From Numida meleagris (lineage: Eukaryota > Chordata > Aves > Galliformes > Numididae), in the NCBI RefSeq assembly GCF_002078875.1, contig NC_034409.1, positions 103,945,226 to 104,009,225 on the forward strand: a stretch of 64,000 nt of DNA. The letters run 5' to 3'. Position numbers and translations under genes: made by a program. Shown here one piece after another: positions 11,819 to 23,652 of the stretch. Numbering within the stretch: the first letter of the stretch is position 1; each line of letters begins with the position of its first letter. The notes beneath the pieces were generated by a model, which was not told the DNA's origin, did no database searches, and saw only the letters and a list, made by a program, of their open reading frames with translations.

Positions 11819-13089
11819 AAATGTGAGAGGCATTTTTTCATTACCTTAGGACGCAAAATGATAACTGCATGATTCCCCATGCAGTGAAGGGAGGAAAGGA
11901 AGTGACAATAATCCAAGTGAATGCAGCCTAATTGATGGCCCCCCACGATGCAGCATGCTTCCAGCAGGCTGTGAGGGGATCATCATGCTGCCCACTAATG
12001 TCGAACATATGTGATATTTAATTTCCTGCATTCAGCTTCTAAATGAAGAAGGTGTGCAGTAATCCTTCCCAAAGCTGAACTGGGGAAATAGTATTTATTA
12101 GCTGAGGGCCTATGTTAGAAACAGATGGGACGTAAAGAGCTTGAAGACAGTGTAAAGGAGCACGAAGCAGGAGAGATTAATTGTTAAGTAATTGCCCAGT
12201 AATTGAGAGGAGAAGAGTGTAGAGCAGGGTGGGCTACTAGAGCAGGCAGCACAGACCCAATCACATGGCTTTGCCAGGTCCTAACTCCATCAAAATGAGG
12301 AAAGCATCTGTGTGTATACCTGTGGAAACACACAAAGGATGGCAGTGCTTGTGGCTTGCCTGCTCTGCTGCCTCTAGCTCTGCTCTGTCTTACATGTGAG
12401 AACTGTAAAATGCCATACATGGGGCGCAACCTCCGGGCCAAGGGTTAGGCCCCCTTCAGCAAGACCTGAGATGAGTGAACCAGCCCTATCTGTGTAGAAA
12501 TAGAGGTGACTGAGATGTGTCAGTCTACTGATATTAGAACCCATAAGAGAAGTAAAATATTTGCTTAATTATGGGTCCAGCTACAGGACTGCTATTGCCA
12601 GATGCTAAGCCCATTGCCAAGCGCCCAGACCTCCCAGAAGCATCCCTGCTGACCACAGCTGCCCAGCAGGTCAGGCTGCACCTCCCTGTTCTTCTGCCTC
12701 ACTGGCAAAGCAACTCTAGGCAAGCACAACTTCTATGGAAAGTAGCTGTCAGATTATTATCAGAGCAGGTATTTGTCTGACTGAATTATTTATTTTTTAC
12801 TGTTGCCCATCTCCCGTTGGCTGCACCTTCTCTGTTTCCATCCGCTCCAAAATCCCGTGTTCAGCCCACTCTTTCCACATCCAAATATACAAATTGGTTT
12901 TATATACATACACATGCATCGCCGTGCTGAACTGCGTGCTTTTTCTATCTTCTGCTTCCCCTTGCCAGCTCACTTTTCCACCCACTGCTCTCTCTGCACC
13001 TTAGAGAACTAGGAACTACTTTCTGTTAGGAGGGGACAAATGGGGATGGTGTGCAGTGTGGCTTCAGGATGCCAGTGGGGTTTGTATCT
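11819..13089. other. Intergenic region, no gene seen
   Basis: Unique sequence of moderate GC between the CR1 pair and the 39-bp minisatellite. No convincing coding segment or conserved element was seen. Confidence 0.55.
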
Positions 13090-13286
13090 CCATCACCTGA
13101 CTCTGTGATGCCACCACAGTCTGGATATCCATCACCCAACTCTGTGATGCCATTGAGGTCTGGATGTCAGGCATCACTGGGATCTGGATCTCCATCATCT
13201 GATTCTGGGATGCCATTGGGCTCTACACCTCTGTCACCCAAATCTGTGTTGCCACTGGAGCCTGGTTCTCCATCACTCAAATCTGG
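13090..13286 (+). repeat. 39-bp minisatellite, about 5 copies
   Basis: Units beginning CCATCAC or CTGTCAC start at 13090, 13129, 13192, 13231 and 13270. Their spacing is 39, 63, 39 and 39 bases; the 63 is one unit plus a 24-base partial duplication. Each unit resembles CCATCACCCAACTCTGTGAT followed by a GCCATTG-and-TCTGGAT stretch. Because 39 is a multiple of three, the array stays open in frame and mimics a Ser/Pro-rich 13-residue repeat protein. No start, splice or homology evidence supports coding. Confidence 0.85.
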
Positions 13287-13338
13287 AGTTGGAACTAGGT
13301 GGTCTTTAAGGTCCCTTCCAACCAAAGCCATTCTATGA
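13287..13338 (+). mobile_element. CR1 3' tail fused to the minisatellite
   Basis: GTTGGAACTAGGTGGTCTTT, then AAGGTCCCTTCCAACC and CATTCTATGACC, is a CR1 3' end. It directly abuts the last minisatellite unit, so the array probably grew inside or next to an old CR1 insertion. Confidence 0.75.
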
Positions 13339-13589
13339 CCTGCGAAATAACCAATGCTTCTCTACTATCAGCACCGCTAGACTCTAGGGAGCGTGGCTGG
13401 AGCAGGCTGCACTTCCTACCAAATGATTTCCTCTTGTCTACAAGCAAAACCTAGCAAAGATGGTTCTCACACCAGAACCCACCGATCCTCATTTTTATGC
13501 AAAGTGCCTCCATAAGCGAGAGAAATTACTAAGTGTGAAAGCTGGAAGAGAAAGCAGCCTGCGGGATGAACATGAACCCACAACCACCT

Positions 13590-13916
13590 TCCCCAAACCG
13601 GCAGCTCCCGCAGGGCTCCATGCCCGGGGGGTAGAAATGGGGTCGGGGGCCGAGCCCGGGCTTTCCGTCCACCCTACAAACGCTGAGGCTACAGGAAGAA
13701 CGATTTACCGGGGCAGGGTGGCTGCAGAAGTGCAGGACCCGTCGGGGCAGCAGGGAGGAGGAGGAGCGCTGCACCTGCCGCCCCCTCACCGCCCTCCCTT
13801 CCTCAGCCCGCAGCGCAGGCGCGACCGCCCCCTCCCGCTGCCCGTCGGTGTCCGGCCCTGATCCCGGTGTGGTGGCTGCGGCTGCGCTCGTCCCGGCCGT
13901 GCCCCGGGGAGGCGGC
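13590..13916 (+). promoter_or_regulatory. CLIC6: CLIC6 CpG-island promoter and 5' UTR
   Basis: CpG density rises sharply from about 13590 and stays high through the whole of exon 1. No TATA box is evident. The start codon context GGCGGCATGG is an excellent Kozak site. Upstream of it the reading frame is open back to 13848, but only through a GTG, which is not a credible start. The exact transcription start cannot be told from sequence. Confidence 0.6.
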
Positions 13917-15302
13917 ATGGCGGAAAGCCCGGGGCAGCCGGTAGGGAGCGACGATCCGCGGGGAGCGGGCGAAGAAGAAGGCGCGGAGGCAGTGGGGAAG
14001 CCGCAGACCGCGCTGTGCCCCGAGGAGGCGGCGGAGGCCAACGATGAGTCCTCCGACGGCGGGCAAGAGGCGGCCGCTGTGCCCAGCGAGGTGCCCAGCG
14101 AGGGGGGCGATGGAGAGCCTGGGGGGGCAGCGGAGAGCCCGGGAGCGGGGCAGCAGGAGGAGGCAGAGCTGCCGGGACCCGACAGGGACGGCGCAACTCT
14201 GCCGGGAGGGGAACCGGCGGCGGCCGCCGGAGTGGACGCTACGGAGGGCTCCGCGCCGGCAGGGATAGAGCATGAGGAGGCGGCGGGAGAGGTGGCCACG
14301 GTAGGAACAGAGCCCGAAGAGGCGGCGGTGGCCCCGGCGGTGGCAGAGCCCGAAGAGGTGACAGCGACAGCTCCGTCAGGGTCGGACACCGAGGGCGTGG
14401 TGCAGGAGGTGAACGCGGTGGGAGCAGAACCCGAAGAGGCGATGCGGGACGAAGCCCCGACCGGGGCGGTCCCCGAGAAGGCAGTGAGAGAGGAAGGCCA
14501 GTCCGGGACGGACCCCGAGGAGGGGGTGAGAGTGGAAGCCCCGTCGGATCCAAGCCCCGAGGAGGGGGTGAGAGAAGAAGCCCCGTCCGAGATAGACCCC
14601 GAGGATGTAATGAGAGAGGAAGCCCCGTCGGGGCCAAGCCCCGAGGAGACAATGAGAGAGGAAGCCCCATCGGGGACGGAACCCGAGGAAAGGGTGAGAG
14701 AGGAAGCCCCATCGGGGACGGAACCCGAGGAAAGGGTGAGAGAGGAAGCCCCGTCGGGGACGGAACCTGAAAAGGAGTTGCGGGAAGAAGCCCGGGTGGA
14801 GACAGACCCCGAGGTCGTGGTGCGGGAGGAAGCCCCGTCGGGACCAAGCCCCGAGGAAGAAGCAGTGCGCGAAGAAGCACCGTCGGGGGCAGAACCCGAG
14901 AAGGAGGAGGAAGAGGCCCCAGCCGGAGACGAAGAGGCTTTTCAGCGCCCCGGGGATGCAGAGGACGCGGTTCCGGCTGCAGGGGAGCCCGATGACGGCC
15001 GGCGGTCCCCGGGAGGCCCCGACGGGGAGAACGGAGCCGAGGTTCTGCCGGAGCCCGAGCGAGGAACCGGCACCGGGGAGCCGGCGGGGGCCGGAGAGGA
15101 GAGCGCGGCCTCAGGGGGAGGAGGCGCGGCAGGGCAGCCCGGAGGGTGGCCGGGCCCCGAGGGCGGCGAGTGGGAGTCCGTGGGCCTGAGCCTGAACGGG
15201 GTGCGGGGCCGGGCAGAGGACGAGGAGGACGAGACGGGCTCGCCGGCCACGCTGGAGGATGAGGAGGAGAAGCAAGAGTACGACATCTCTCTCTTTGTCA
15301 AG
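13917..15302 (+). CDS. CLIC6: CLIC6 coding exon 1 (acidic, repetitive N-terminal region)
   Basis: Exon 1 encodes residues 1-462 of a 690-residue chloride intracellular channel 6; the human protein is of similar size (about 690-700 residues). It starts MAESPGQPVGSDD, as the human protein starts with Met-Ala-Glu, and ends with the DISLFVK motif just before a GTAGGG donor, phase 0. The region is highly acidic and likely disordered. It contains about eleven 14-residue repeats (residues 177 to about 330) and only its last 10 or so residues belong to the folded CLIC module. Mammalian CLIC6 has a different Gly-Asp-Ser-type repeat at this place, so the repeat sequence is lineage-specific while its position and charge are conserved. 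The full coding sequence joins 13917-15302, 37314-37423, 37873-37998, 39073-39179, 39563-39744 and 41345-41506. CLIC proteins exist in soluble and membrane-inserted forms; CLIC6 is expressed in secretory epithelia and brain. Confidence 0.95.
14445..14906 (+). repeat. CLIC6: 42-bp coding tandem repeat in CLIC6 exon 1
   Basis: About eleven units of 42 bases encode variants of REEAPSGTEPEERV. Two adjacent copies around 14675-14760 are essentially identical at the DNA level; the outer ones have diverged (for example RVEAPSDPSPEEGV and REEARVETDPEVVV). Weaker 14-residue periodicity extends upstream to about residue 125. The identical central copies point to recent slippage or unequal exchange, so copy number may differ between individuals. 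Every unit is a multiple of three, which keeps the frame. Confidence 0.93.
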
Positions 15303-16683
15303 GTAGGGTGCGGGGTGTGGGGAAAGCCGGGTTTGGGAGCCCCCAGGCTGCCTTTGAGATGGGTGGCGTTTAAATCTGGCAGTCAAAGCCACGTCCTGGC
15401 TAAAGGGATTTGTTTATTAACGCCCCAAATAAACCTGCCTCACTTGGGGTTTCCCTGGCTTTAAAAGGAATGCATACGCAAGGGTCTTGGTTCTGGTGGA
15501 CATGGAGACATTGTGGGGCTGGGACCCAGGGCATGGATGGAAATGCACCGTGTGGCTTCAGTTTTGGATTGCTGGCTCTGACTTGTGATTAAGTGGTTTT
15601 TAAAGGATTTCGAGATCTCTAGAACGCAGTAAGAAGAGTATTCAGCACACTACATTGGAAGGGCTGAGGTGGAAGAAACTGGAAAATGTGTATTTAAATG
15701 AGATATTGGGATTTTCTAACATGAGGTGCAGTCAGTGTTAAGATAAATACCCCCACATTCCACAGTTCTAGAATCAGAAAGTCAGTGAGCTGCCCAGCAA
15801 ATGTCTTGTCTCTTTCAATTGTCCAGTTTGCCTATGTTTGGACTGGGAAAAATCGGGTTAGGGAAAAATTGTAACAGTTTATGCCATTTTCATAGTATAG
15901 AAAGCTTTTCGTGCTTTTTTCTGTCCAGTGTCTGGAATCCCACTAGAGTCAGGGGTCTAATGGTGGGACCAGCGTCCATCCGCAGGGATGGAATATCAGA
16001 TGTGAAATTTCTATAAGTAATAACCACCTCAAGCTCCTTATATTCCTTCCTCTGGGACCCCTCGGAGCAAAGTGTGGAGCAGGATGGTTTTTATCAGTAG
16101 AGTGAAACTACTCATCAGTGAATGCTGAATGTGGTGGAGGGATAAAGTCATAACGGCTGTGTGTGCTCTGTTGGACCTGAGCATACTCTTTATAGAAGAA
16201 TGTGGCCAAAACTGGAGAGGCTGTAATAAGAATAAGAGCATCTGTTGTGTCCGCAGTTGTCCAAACCAGGATTAATGATACTTTCTGAAAATATATGTGA
16301 ATTACTAAAAACAGAAGAAATTCTTTCATGATTTAACTTAGCATTAGTAACTTAAGGATGCCTTGATAACACTACAGCTATTTTTCTGATGATTTCAGTG
16401 GAAGAATATTACAAAGCTCGAGTGTACTACCTCACCTAGAAGCTAGGCTTTTTAAGTTTGATATCAGCACAAGTTTCTCTAGTTACAAGCAAGGAGGAAA
16501 AAAGCCTACTGGAGAGCTCAGCATCTTGGTGCCCATCAAAATGTGCAGGGCAGGCAGTGCTTGGAAATGGGAAGTACCCTTCTTTCCTGCTGTTGGGGGA
16601 GTTCCTGCTGCTCTTGCTGTCACCTGGAGATGCTGTCAGTACTTTTTGGCAAAGGAAAGAGGGCATAAAAGGAGCAAAGTTCT

Positions 16684-17010
16684 CTGCAACCACCTGAAAG
16701 GAGGTTGTAGTGAGGTAGGGGTCAGCCTCTTCTCCCACATAACAGTGATAGAATGAGAGGGAATGGTCTCAAGTTGCTCCAGGAGAGGTTCAGATTGGAT
16801 GTTAGGAAGAATATGTTCTCAGAAAGAGTGGTGAGGCAGTGGCACAGGCTGCCCAGGGAGGTGGTTGAGTCACCATTCCTGGAGATGTTCAAGAGCCATG
16901 TGGATGTGGTACTGAGGGACATGGTCAATGGGCATGGTGGGGGTGGGCTGATGGTTGGACTTGATGATATTAGTGGTCTTTTCCAACCTTAACGGTTCTA
17001 TGACTCTATG
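16684..17010 (+). mobile_element. CR1 LINE fragment, 3' end
   Basis: Plus-strand CR1 copy with the [25 protein letters not shown] block, the GGCACAGGCTGCCCAGGGAG motif and a terminal TTCTATGACTCTATG tail. 5'-truncated. Confidence 0.9.
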
Positions 17011-18375
17011 TAAGGGCTTGAAGTAGGTTTTAAGAGCACATGATAATATTATGCTTTAATAGCTGCTGCTGATTTGTGATAGGGAAAAAGAGGGGAAAGT
17101 GGATTCCAAAGTGAGACAGCATGGACTCTTATATGTGGAGATTCCTGAGTGCTTCTGGATGACCACAGTATTGATCCATCATGATCCACAGGGTTGATAC
17201 TCCTTCCTGAGCAATTGGTAATACCGTGGCTTAAGGAAGTGAAGTGACGATCCAAACCAAATGTGAATGTTCACTGGCAGCCTGAAATGCTTCTCTTTGT
17301 ATGCATGTTTCTAATGAACATGCTACCACTTTGCTTGTGCTCTATCAGAATTACATGCCTGTTAACTCTTAGATGCTTGAAGTGTTGACACCAATCTCTA
17401 CTTTGCAAGTGCCACTGACCTCCTTCACCCTTCTGTTGCATTTCTCAGCAAGCACTTACGTGCTTTCTCCTGTTAGCTGGGGGCTTCCTTGTAGATACTC
17501 ACCAGCTCACTGACCTGCTTCCATCCTCTGTTTGAAACTCCGTCCTCCTTGGATGCTACTGGGAACCTGGAGGGGGTTAGTCTGTTTAAAATAGTGAAAT
17601 TGTTGTATTTCCTGTTAAGTATAACCCCACTTTCTCTGTTGTCTCTATTTCTGTTCATCCTCCTGTTGATTTTTCGCTTATTTGTAAGTGGTCAGGATAC
17701 TGTCTGCCTGTTAACAGTGTTTGCACGCGCAGAGCTTGAGAGAGGATGTCCATGCCAGGGTTTGATAGCACTATACAAGTAGGGTCTAATGTTGTAAGTG
17801 CCATAATAGGTGAAAACTCAAAAGAAAATAATATATTGATAGTGTTTGAATGATCCTCAGTTTCCCTGCTAGGGAACGTTATACTAGACTTGGCTGACGT
17901 TAAAGTACTTTTGCTACTCTCTCAAGTTTTGAGAGTAACAAACAACCATCACTATCAGAAAGAAAGCATGCAGTTTTCAGGTATGGCTATATGACGACTG
18001 GTAACAGCACTTCTACACTATTGCTTCCTGTTCTTGCCATTGTTGATAATGAGCTGCTTCTTTTGCACTTGGAGGTTTTTTTTCCTTCTTCTGCTTCCTG
18101 CTTCTTTGCATTGCTCCATTTCCATTTTACATGCGTATATTTGAATACTGTGGCTATCGTGTTGTCTTGTGCCTCCCCACTGAGGTGGCTGGCAAAGCTC
18201 CTGCCAGCTCCTCAAGCATAGGTGTCAGCAGTTGTACTGTTAGGCTGATTGATGTTCCTAGGTGATAATGTTTAGTTTCTACTTGGACGCTCAGGGTTCA
18301 TCTGGAGACCTTGTACTACCTGGGGTGCTCTGGCACTCAGCGGGGGTAGCAGCAGCTATGGGAGATAATGTCACA

Positions 18376-18411
18376 GAGGTCTTTTCCAGCCTTAATGATT
18401 CTATGATTCTG
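18376..18411 (+). mobile_element. CR1 3' tail fragment
   Basis: A 36-base plus-orientation tail (GGTCTTTTCCAGCC, then TTAATGATTCTATGATTCT) directly abuts a minus-orientation CR1 copy, making a tail-to-tail junction. Confidence 0.6.
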
Positions 18412-18800
18412 AGATCACCTAGTTCAACTGTCAGCCCACCCCCACCGTGCCCACTGACCGTGTCCCTCAGTGCCACATCCACACGGGTCTTGAACACCTC
18501 CAGAGGCGGTGACTCCACCACCACGCTGGGCAGCCTGTGCCACTGCCTCACTGCTCTTTCTGAGAACATATTCTTCCTAACATCCAACCTGAACTTCTCC
18601 TGGCACAACTCAAGGCCATTCCCTCTCATCCTATCACTATTAGGTGGGAGAAGAGGCTGACCCCCACCTCACTACAGCCTCCTTTCAGGTGGTTGTAGAG
18701 AGTGATGAGGTCTACCCTGAGCCTCCTTTTCTCCAGACTGCGCAATCCCAGTTCCCTCAGCTGCTCCCCATCAGACTTGTGCTCCAGACTTTCTGGGCCA
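18412..18800 (-). mobile_element. CR1 LINE fragment, 3' end
   Basis: Reverse-complement CR1 3' region from GAGATCACCTAGTTCAACTG through the CTGGGCAGCCTGTGCCACTG block to the region encoding the Leu-Arg-Glu-Leu-Gly segment. 5'-truncated, with frameshifts. Confidence 0.88.
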
Positions 18801-19333
18801 GCAGCTGGGTGCCAGGTAGACCAGGCTAAAGCATCCCCAGAGATAGCAGATATCTGTCTTTAGGCAACTAGACTGTGCCCTTAACAGAGCTGAACTGTGT
18901 AAGACTCCTTGGCTATGAGGGCAAGACCATATCAAAAGTGCTGTAAGTGTTTAACCAGGTACTTATTTGATTTCCACTTTTCCATGAAACAGCACTACCC
19001 TGTATTTCCATTAGATAGTGATGTTTGAGGTTTTTGGTGTTTCAAAGTCAAGTGTTTGTAAAAGGGCATCCAGATATACCTTCTGATTGACCATTCAGCT
19101 GAGCACATTGGGTAGGACACCATGTGGATGTTGGTTCTTCCTATTTGGTCTGCTAAGGTTAAGCGTGCGTATGCTCTTTTCCTCTCCAGTGCTGTGGCAA
19201 GAGCTTTTATTTGGCAGAAAATGTCATGTATGTATCCTGCCATTTGAATTTAGTGGAATTTTTATCAAAATATTCAGTTAGTATGAAGCAGTTTAAAATG
19301 TAGGATTTAAGAGTCTATTTCTAAATAAAAATC

Positions 19334-19380
19334 TAAAAAAAAAAAAAAAAAACACAAAACAAACAAAGCTACCAAAAAAC
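19334..19380 (+). repeat. Poly(A) and A-rich tract
   Basis: A run of about 19 A residues is followed by an (AAAC/AAAG)-rich stretch. It could be the tail of a processed insertion, but no gene-like or SINE-like sequence was recognised upstream, and CR1 does not end in poly(A). Confidence 0.6.
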
Positions 19381-21990
19381 CCAGGCAATCACATCTCCAA
19401 GTTTACCTTCCAATCAGTTTGTAAATTTTCTTACAGATAGAAAACTTAAACACCAGAATCGCAGCTACAGATTTCATCATTCTAAAGATTTCTGAGGGTG
19501 GTAATTGAACTGTAAGTGCTGAGCACAGGCAGCCAACAACCCAACTTGAGCACAAGGTCTTTTCTGAGATGAGTCCTCTTCCAAACAGTTCTCATTTAGT
19601 TTCAGGATTGGATGTTTTATTATAAAAGCTGCTCAGGAGCCTAGGGAAATAGATTTTATTCATCAAAAAGTAATAGGCTTCATTCAATTTTTGTGGCATT
19701 CTTGATCTTTAAATCAAAGACACTTACTTTCATTCAGAGAGTTATTTCATCCTCAGCAGGGAACAAGGTTGCTTCGCTGACACCAAATTGCCCTGCACCA
19801 TTCCTGAGATATGTCATGTCAGTCAAGCACACTTAGGGCTGTGCTGAATTATCAAAAGTGCTGATAAACCAGAAAGTAAAAATGTCAGAAACTTTGCTGT
19901 GACTGGAGACAGTGGAAATAACAAGTGCTTCCATCTGTGCTTTCAAACACCACAATTAGCCTATCTGATTTAAATGGCAGGGTGTGCTATGTGCAAGAGT
20001 AGAGCCCACCTCATGTTCTGATGGAGTTGTATATAACTGTGATGTAAAGTACATATAGGCTGTTCTAAGATTGAATTACTGGGCTTTGAGTGCAGGAGCC
20101 AAGAAGATCATGGACAGCAGGGGCACAGTTATCTGAAAAACCCCTCATGGTCTGTATGCCCATTCAGTGAGCTCTGTTTTGTACCTGATGCTTGATATCT
20201 AAGCACTTACAGCATAATCACAGCATAGTGTACGTATTTATGCTTAAGATTGTGAGCTTTGTTCATCAGTGTAATGAGTCTGTACATCAGATAAGTACAT
20301 TTTATAAGGAAGAATAGCTGACACCTTACATCAACGTGGAAACAAGTTGAAAATGCTGCCCTTTGTAATGTAGATTCACTGTAGGAAGTCAGTATTGAGG
20401 CCATCTCAGGATGAAAGTAAAGGTGTTGGGAGTTATACTACATTCATACTTAGGGTTAAAAGAAGTATTGGGTGAAAATTAGGTATTCTATCCAAAAGAA
20501 CTGTCTAAAGCTTGCACTGATGAGTGTGTTGGATTGGTGGAAGGCTATAGTAACACAAATTGCTGGGGAATGAGGATTTAATTAGGTTTGGTCACTGGTA
20601 GAATGGCTCAGGAGTAAGCCAGCGTGGTGGAGCAGAGTGGGAGCAATGCTGAGAGCAGAACCCAGCTGAAGCTGGATGAGGCTGAGACTCTCGGGGCTGC
20701 CCCAGCAAACCAGCCCAGCCCTGATTTCCTGGATGATGCATTGTTTGTATGGTGATTTTGGTGCTTTGAGTGTATACAGCCGTACACCAAGACCCGAAGC
20801 AGGGGTCAGGAGGTGTGCTTGTTAAAACACACGAGGCAGTTCTGTTCCCAGGACTAGCTTACAAGGCAGGAAACTGGCTGCCTTCCCCAGGGCTATTTGC
20901 CCTTTCTCAGCTACCTTATTTTTTTTTTTTTTTCCCAGCTGGACTATGTCAAGTTAGGGTTTCCTAATGCAGCTTAAGAGGACCTGGCATTACGAATTCC
21001 TTTCATACCTCCCCAAGCTATTTACTGCATCTGACCTGTGCACCTGCGGCAGGCTTTCTGGGACCTGAGTGTTCCTTCAGCAGTCTTTTTCTTTCAGTAA
21101 AGTAGTGCTTGGGAGACTTTTGTTTGAAAGGCAATGATATCAATCTTTTTTTTTGTTGGAAAGAGCTATGCAAACTTTCTGAATGCAGTCTTTCTTGCTT
21201 TAACTTCTGCTTTGGTTTTTGGCGGTTTGGATCATCACCTTCTTACAGCTGCAAAGAAACAAGATTCTTCAGAGCCACTGATTGAAGAATGGCTTTGAAA
21301 GGACACCAGAATTGTTGTGGTGCTGCTCCTGGAGGCATGCCTGTAGGAGCAGTCAGGTCTGACATCTTGCAGTTCAAATCTTGTTCCCCAAAAAACGCAG
21401 TCTGACATACGCAAAAAAGGTCACAAATACAAAGGTGCTTGCTTTAAAATATATATATATATATTTGGTGTGATCTGGTCAGACTTCTTGGAGTCCTCTT
21501 TTTGTCTAGCTGAGTTGAAAAACTCAAACACCTTCAAAGCTGCATTCCTAGACCTTTTCATATTTGTATTTGCTCTCAGCACACTGATTCGGTAAAGCAT
21601 GTCTGCATGTGTTTTCTTTAAGCATAGGCTTAAAATCATGTGATATTTAAGCCCTTGGCTAGCCAGGGGTCACTTTTTCCTGATTCAGTCTCAGGGCTTG
21701 TCCTCTATTTCTTTCTTCTTGAAATAAGAAACTTGCAATGAAGTCAGCTGGCTGCCCCAAATTCAGTCACCTGCCTCTGTTTCCTGAGATTTGTCATCAT
21801 GGAAGGGCAGATCTTAATAGCCTCACGGAGCAGAAGCAGACCTGGCAGCCCTCCTTGTCCCTTCGGTTCGTAAATGCTGCTAGATGGCTGGAGCCTGAGA
21901 AGTGCTGGGGATTGCTGCCTGAGGTGGCTGTCGTGCAGCTGTGCTCAGGGCTTCTCCCATTGTCTATTTTGTTTGAGGCTTCTTTGTGTA

Positions 21991-22150
21991 AGAATCATAG
22001 AATCAGAGAACTGTTTGAGTTGGAAGGAACTCTTAAAAACCATCTGATCCAACTCACTTGCAATAAATAGAGATACCTACAGCTCCAGTAGATTACTCAG
22101 ACCTCTGTCCAGCTGGATCTTGGAGATCTCCAGGGACTGAGCATCTACCA
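21991..22150 (-). mobile_element. Diverged CR1 LINE fragment
   Basis: Reverse-complement tail (AGAATCATAGAATCAGAGAA, then GAGTTGGAAGGAACTCTT) followed by a diverged 3' region with GGATCTTGGAGATCTCCAGG. This is an older subfamily than most other copies here. Confidence 0.75.
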
Positions 22151-22394
22151 CCTCACCTATGCCAGCACTGTAGGCAGAGCTATGGAGCTGATCCTGATAC
22201 CTCTGTGGTGCCATCAGCATTTACTATAAATACTTGGAAGGTGAAACAGCATCAGAAAGATGGAATGTGTGGAGCCAGGAATATCTGACAGCCTTCTCAT
22301 TACACAATGCATTTGCCATTATTTCCTATCATAGAAAGATGTAGCCTTTAAATGATCTCTGGCTTGGGAGTTTCTTGTGAAATCTGACTTAGTA

Positions 22395-22507
22395 CTTGAT
22401 CTAGCAGTTGGCAACTCTGCCTGTGGCAGGGGGCTTGGAACTTGATGATCTTTGAGGTCCCTTCCCACCCAAGCCATTCTATGATTTGAAGATTCTGTGT
22501 TTCTATG
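22395..22507 (+). mobile_element. CR1 LINE 3' tail fragment
   Basis: Plus-strand CR1 end with GCAGTTGGCAACTCTGCCTG, GGCTTGGAACTTGATGATC and GAGGTCCCTTCCCACC, ending in a degraded TTCTATG tail. Confidence 0.82.
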
Positions 22508-23611
22508 AATAAGAGGCATACTGCCCACATTTTTTGAGAAAGCAGAACACAGAAGGCATTAGAAAGATAAAAAGATATCAGGTTCCCATCCTGGCAATGG
22601 TGTTAAACCAATACCTTGTCCACATGAGAACCTGGGGTTGGATTTTATTAGAATTCCTAACAGAAAAAATAAACCATTTATTGTTGATGACAGGAGAGAG
22701 GTGAAATCTTGCTCTACTTATTAGATATCCTTAATTCTAAAACAGCTGTTTCTTCTATGCCACAACTGTTTCTTCTATGCCTTCATCCATCTGAAATCAG
22801 TTCTTTCCAGAACTTTGATGCTGCATTTGTAGGAAGAGGATTCAGAAATCCTTTGAGTCATCTCATTTCTACAAACAGTTCCACCTTCAACTTATACCTA
22901 CTGAATTAACTATCACGGGAACTCCAGTTTTGGACTTTCTTACAGTTTTGTACTATTTATTGTGTTGATCCTTGCAAGAGTATATTTATGGCTATTTAAA
23001 ACACCGGTGAGGTTACTGTGAAGGAAAAGTGATAATGGAAATTATTAATATGACTACACTTTTTCAGGATATTTATTTGAGGTGAAGTCACCACAAATTG
23101 GTGGCTGTGTACTTCTTTGCAGAAGAAAGACCCTCCTCATCAAACCTACTGAGGCAGTAAAAGCACGGATATGTACTTGTTGTCCATCACTGAGTACATT
23201 CTGTGTCTTGATTTCTGGGTCAAAACAAATCCTACTGCTTCTTTTAAAAAGTAAGAAACGGCTCTCTCCTTGAGTTCCAACCAAGGAGTGTAAGTCAATG
23301 CCGTGTGAAGGTTGCATGATTATTTCCTTCCTCAGATAATGAAACGTCACACTGTGATAAGGAGTTGTGTGCGTTTCCATTTGCAGTGTCTGATTATTTA
23401 CTGATAAAAGAGGAACGATTCCGTTCCAGTTGCTTTCAGTAACGTGGGCACTAAGGGAAATTGTTCCAGTTCCTTAATAAAAATCTTCAGCTTCCCAAGC
23501 CCTGGAGCAGCTCTGTGCAAGAGATGTATGAGCTGGTGTTCGCCCTGGGGCGGGCTGTGGCTTGTTCCTTGTCTTCTGCAGAAACATCACTGTATATGGC
23601 AAGTATAGTAG

Positions 23612-23652
23612 AGGGAGTTTATATATATAACTCCCTATATATATATATATAT
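23612..23652 (+). repeat. TA-rich palindrome plus (TA)n run
   Basis: AGGGAGTT at 23612-23619 and AACTCCCT at 23629-23636 are perfect inverted repeats around a self-complementary TATATATAT centre. A further (TA)n run follows to about 23652. The unit could extrude as a hairpin. No flanking gene is suggested. Confidence 0.8.

Noticed and set aside
13051..13338. Ser/Pro repeat protein of 95 residues
   Set aside because: It is the in-frame reading of a 39-bp minisatellite that runs into a CR1 tail.
13848..13916. CLIC6 starting 23 codons earlier at 13848
   Set aside because: The codon there is GTG, not ATG. The ATG at 13917 has an excellent Kozak context and matches the start of mammalian CLIC6.
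13529..14880. Long minus-strand frames (286 and 213 residues) opposite CLIC6 exon 1
   Set aside because: They are Pro/Leu/Ser-rich shadows created by the GC-rich 42-bp repeat on the coding strand. The plus-strand frame has clear CLIC6 homology and splice sites.
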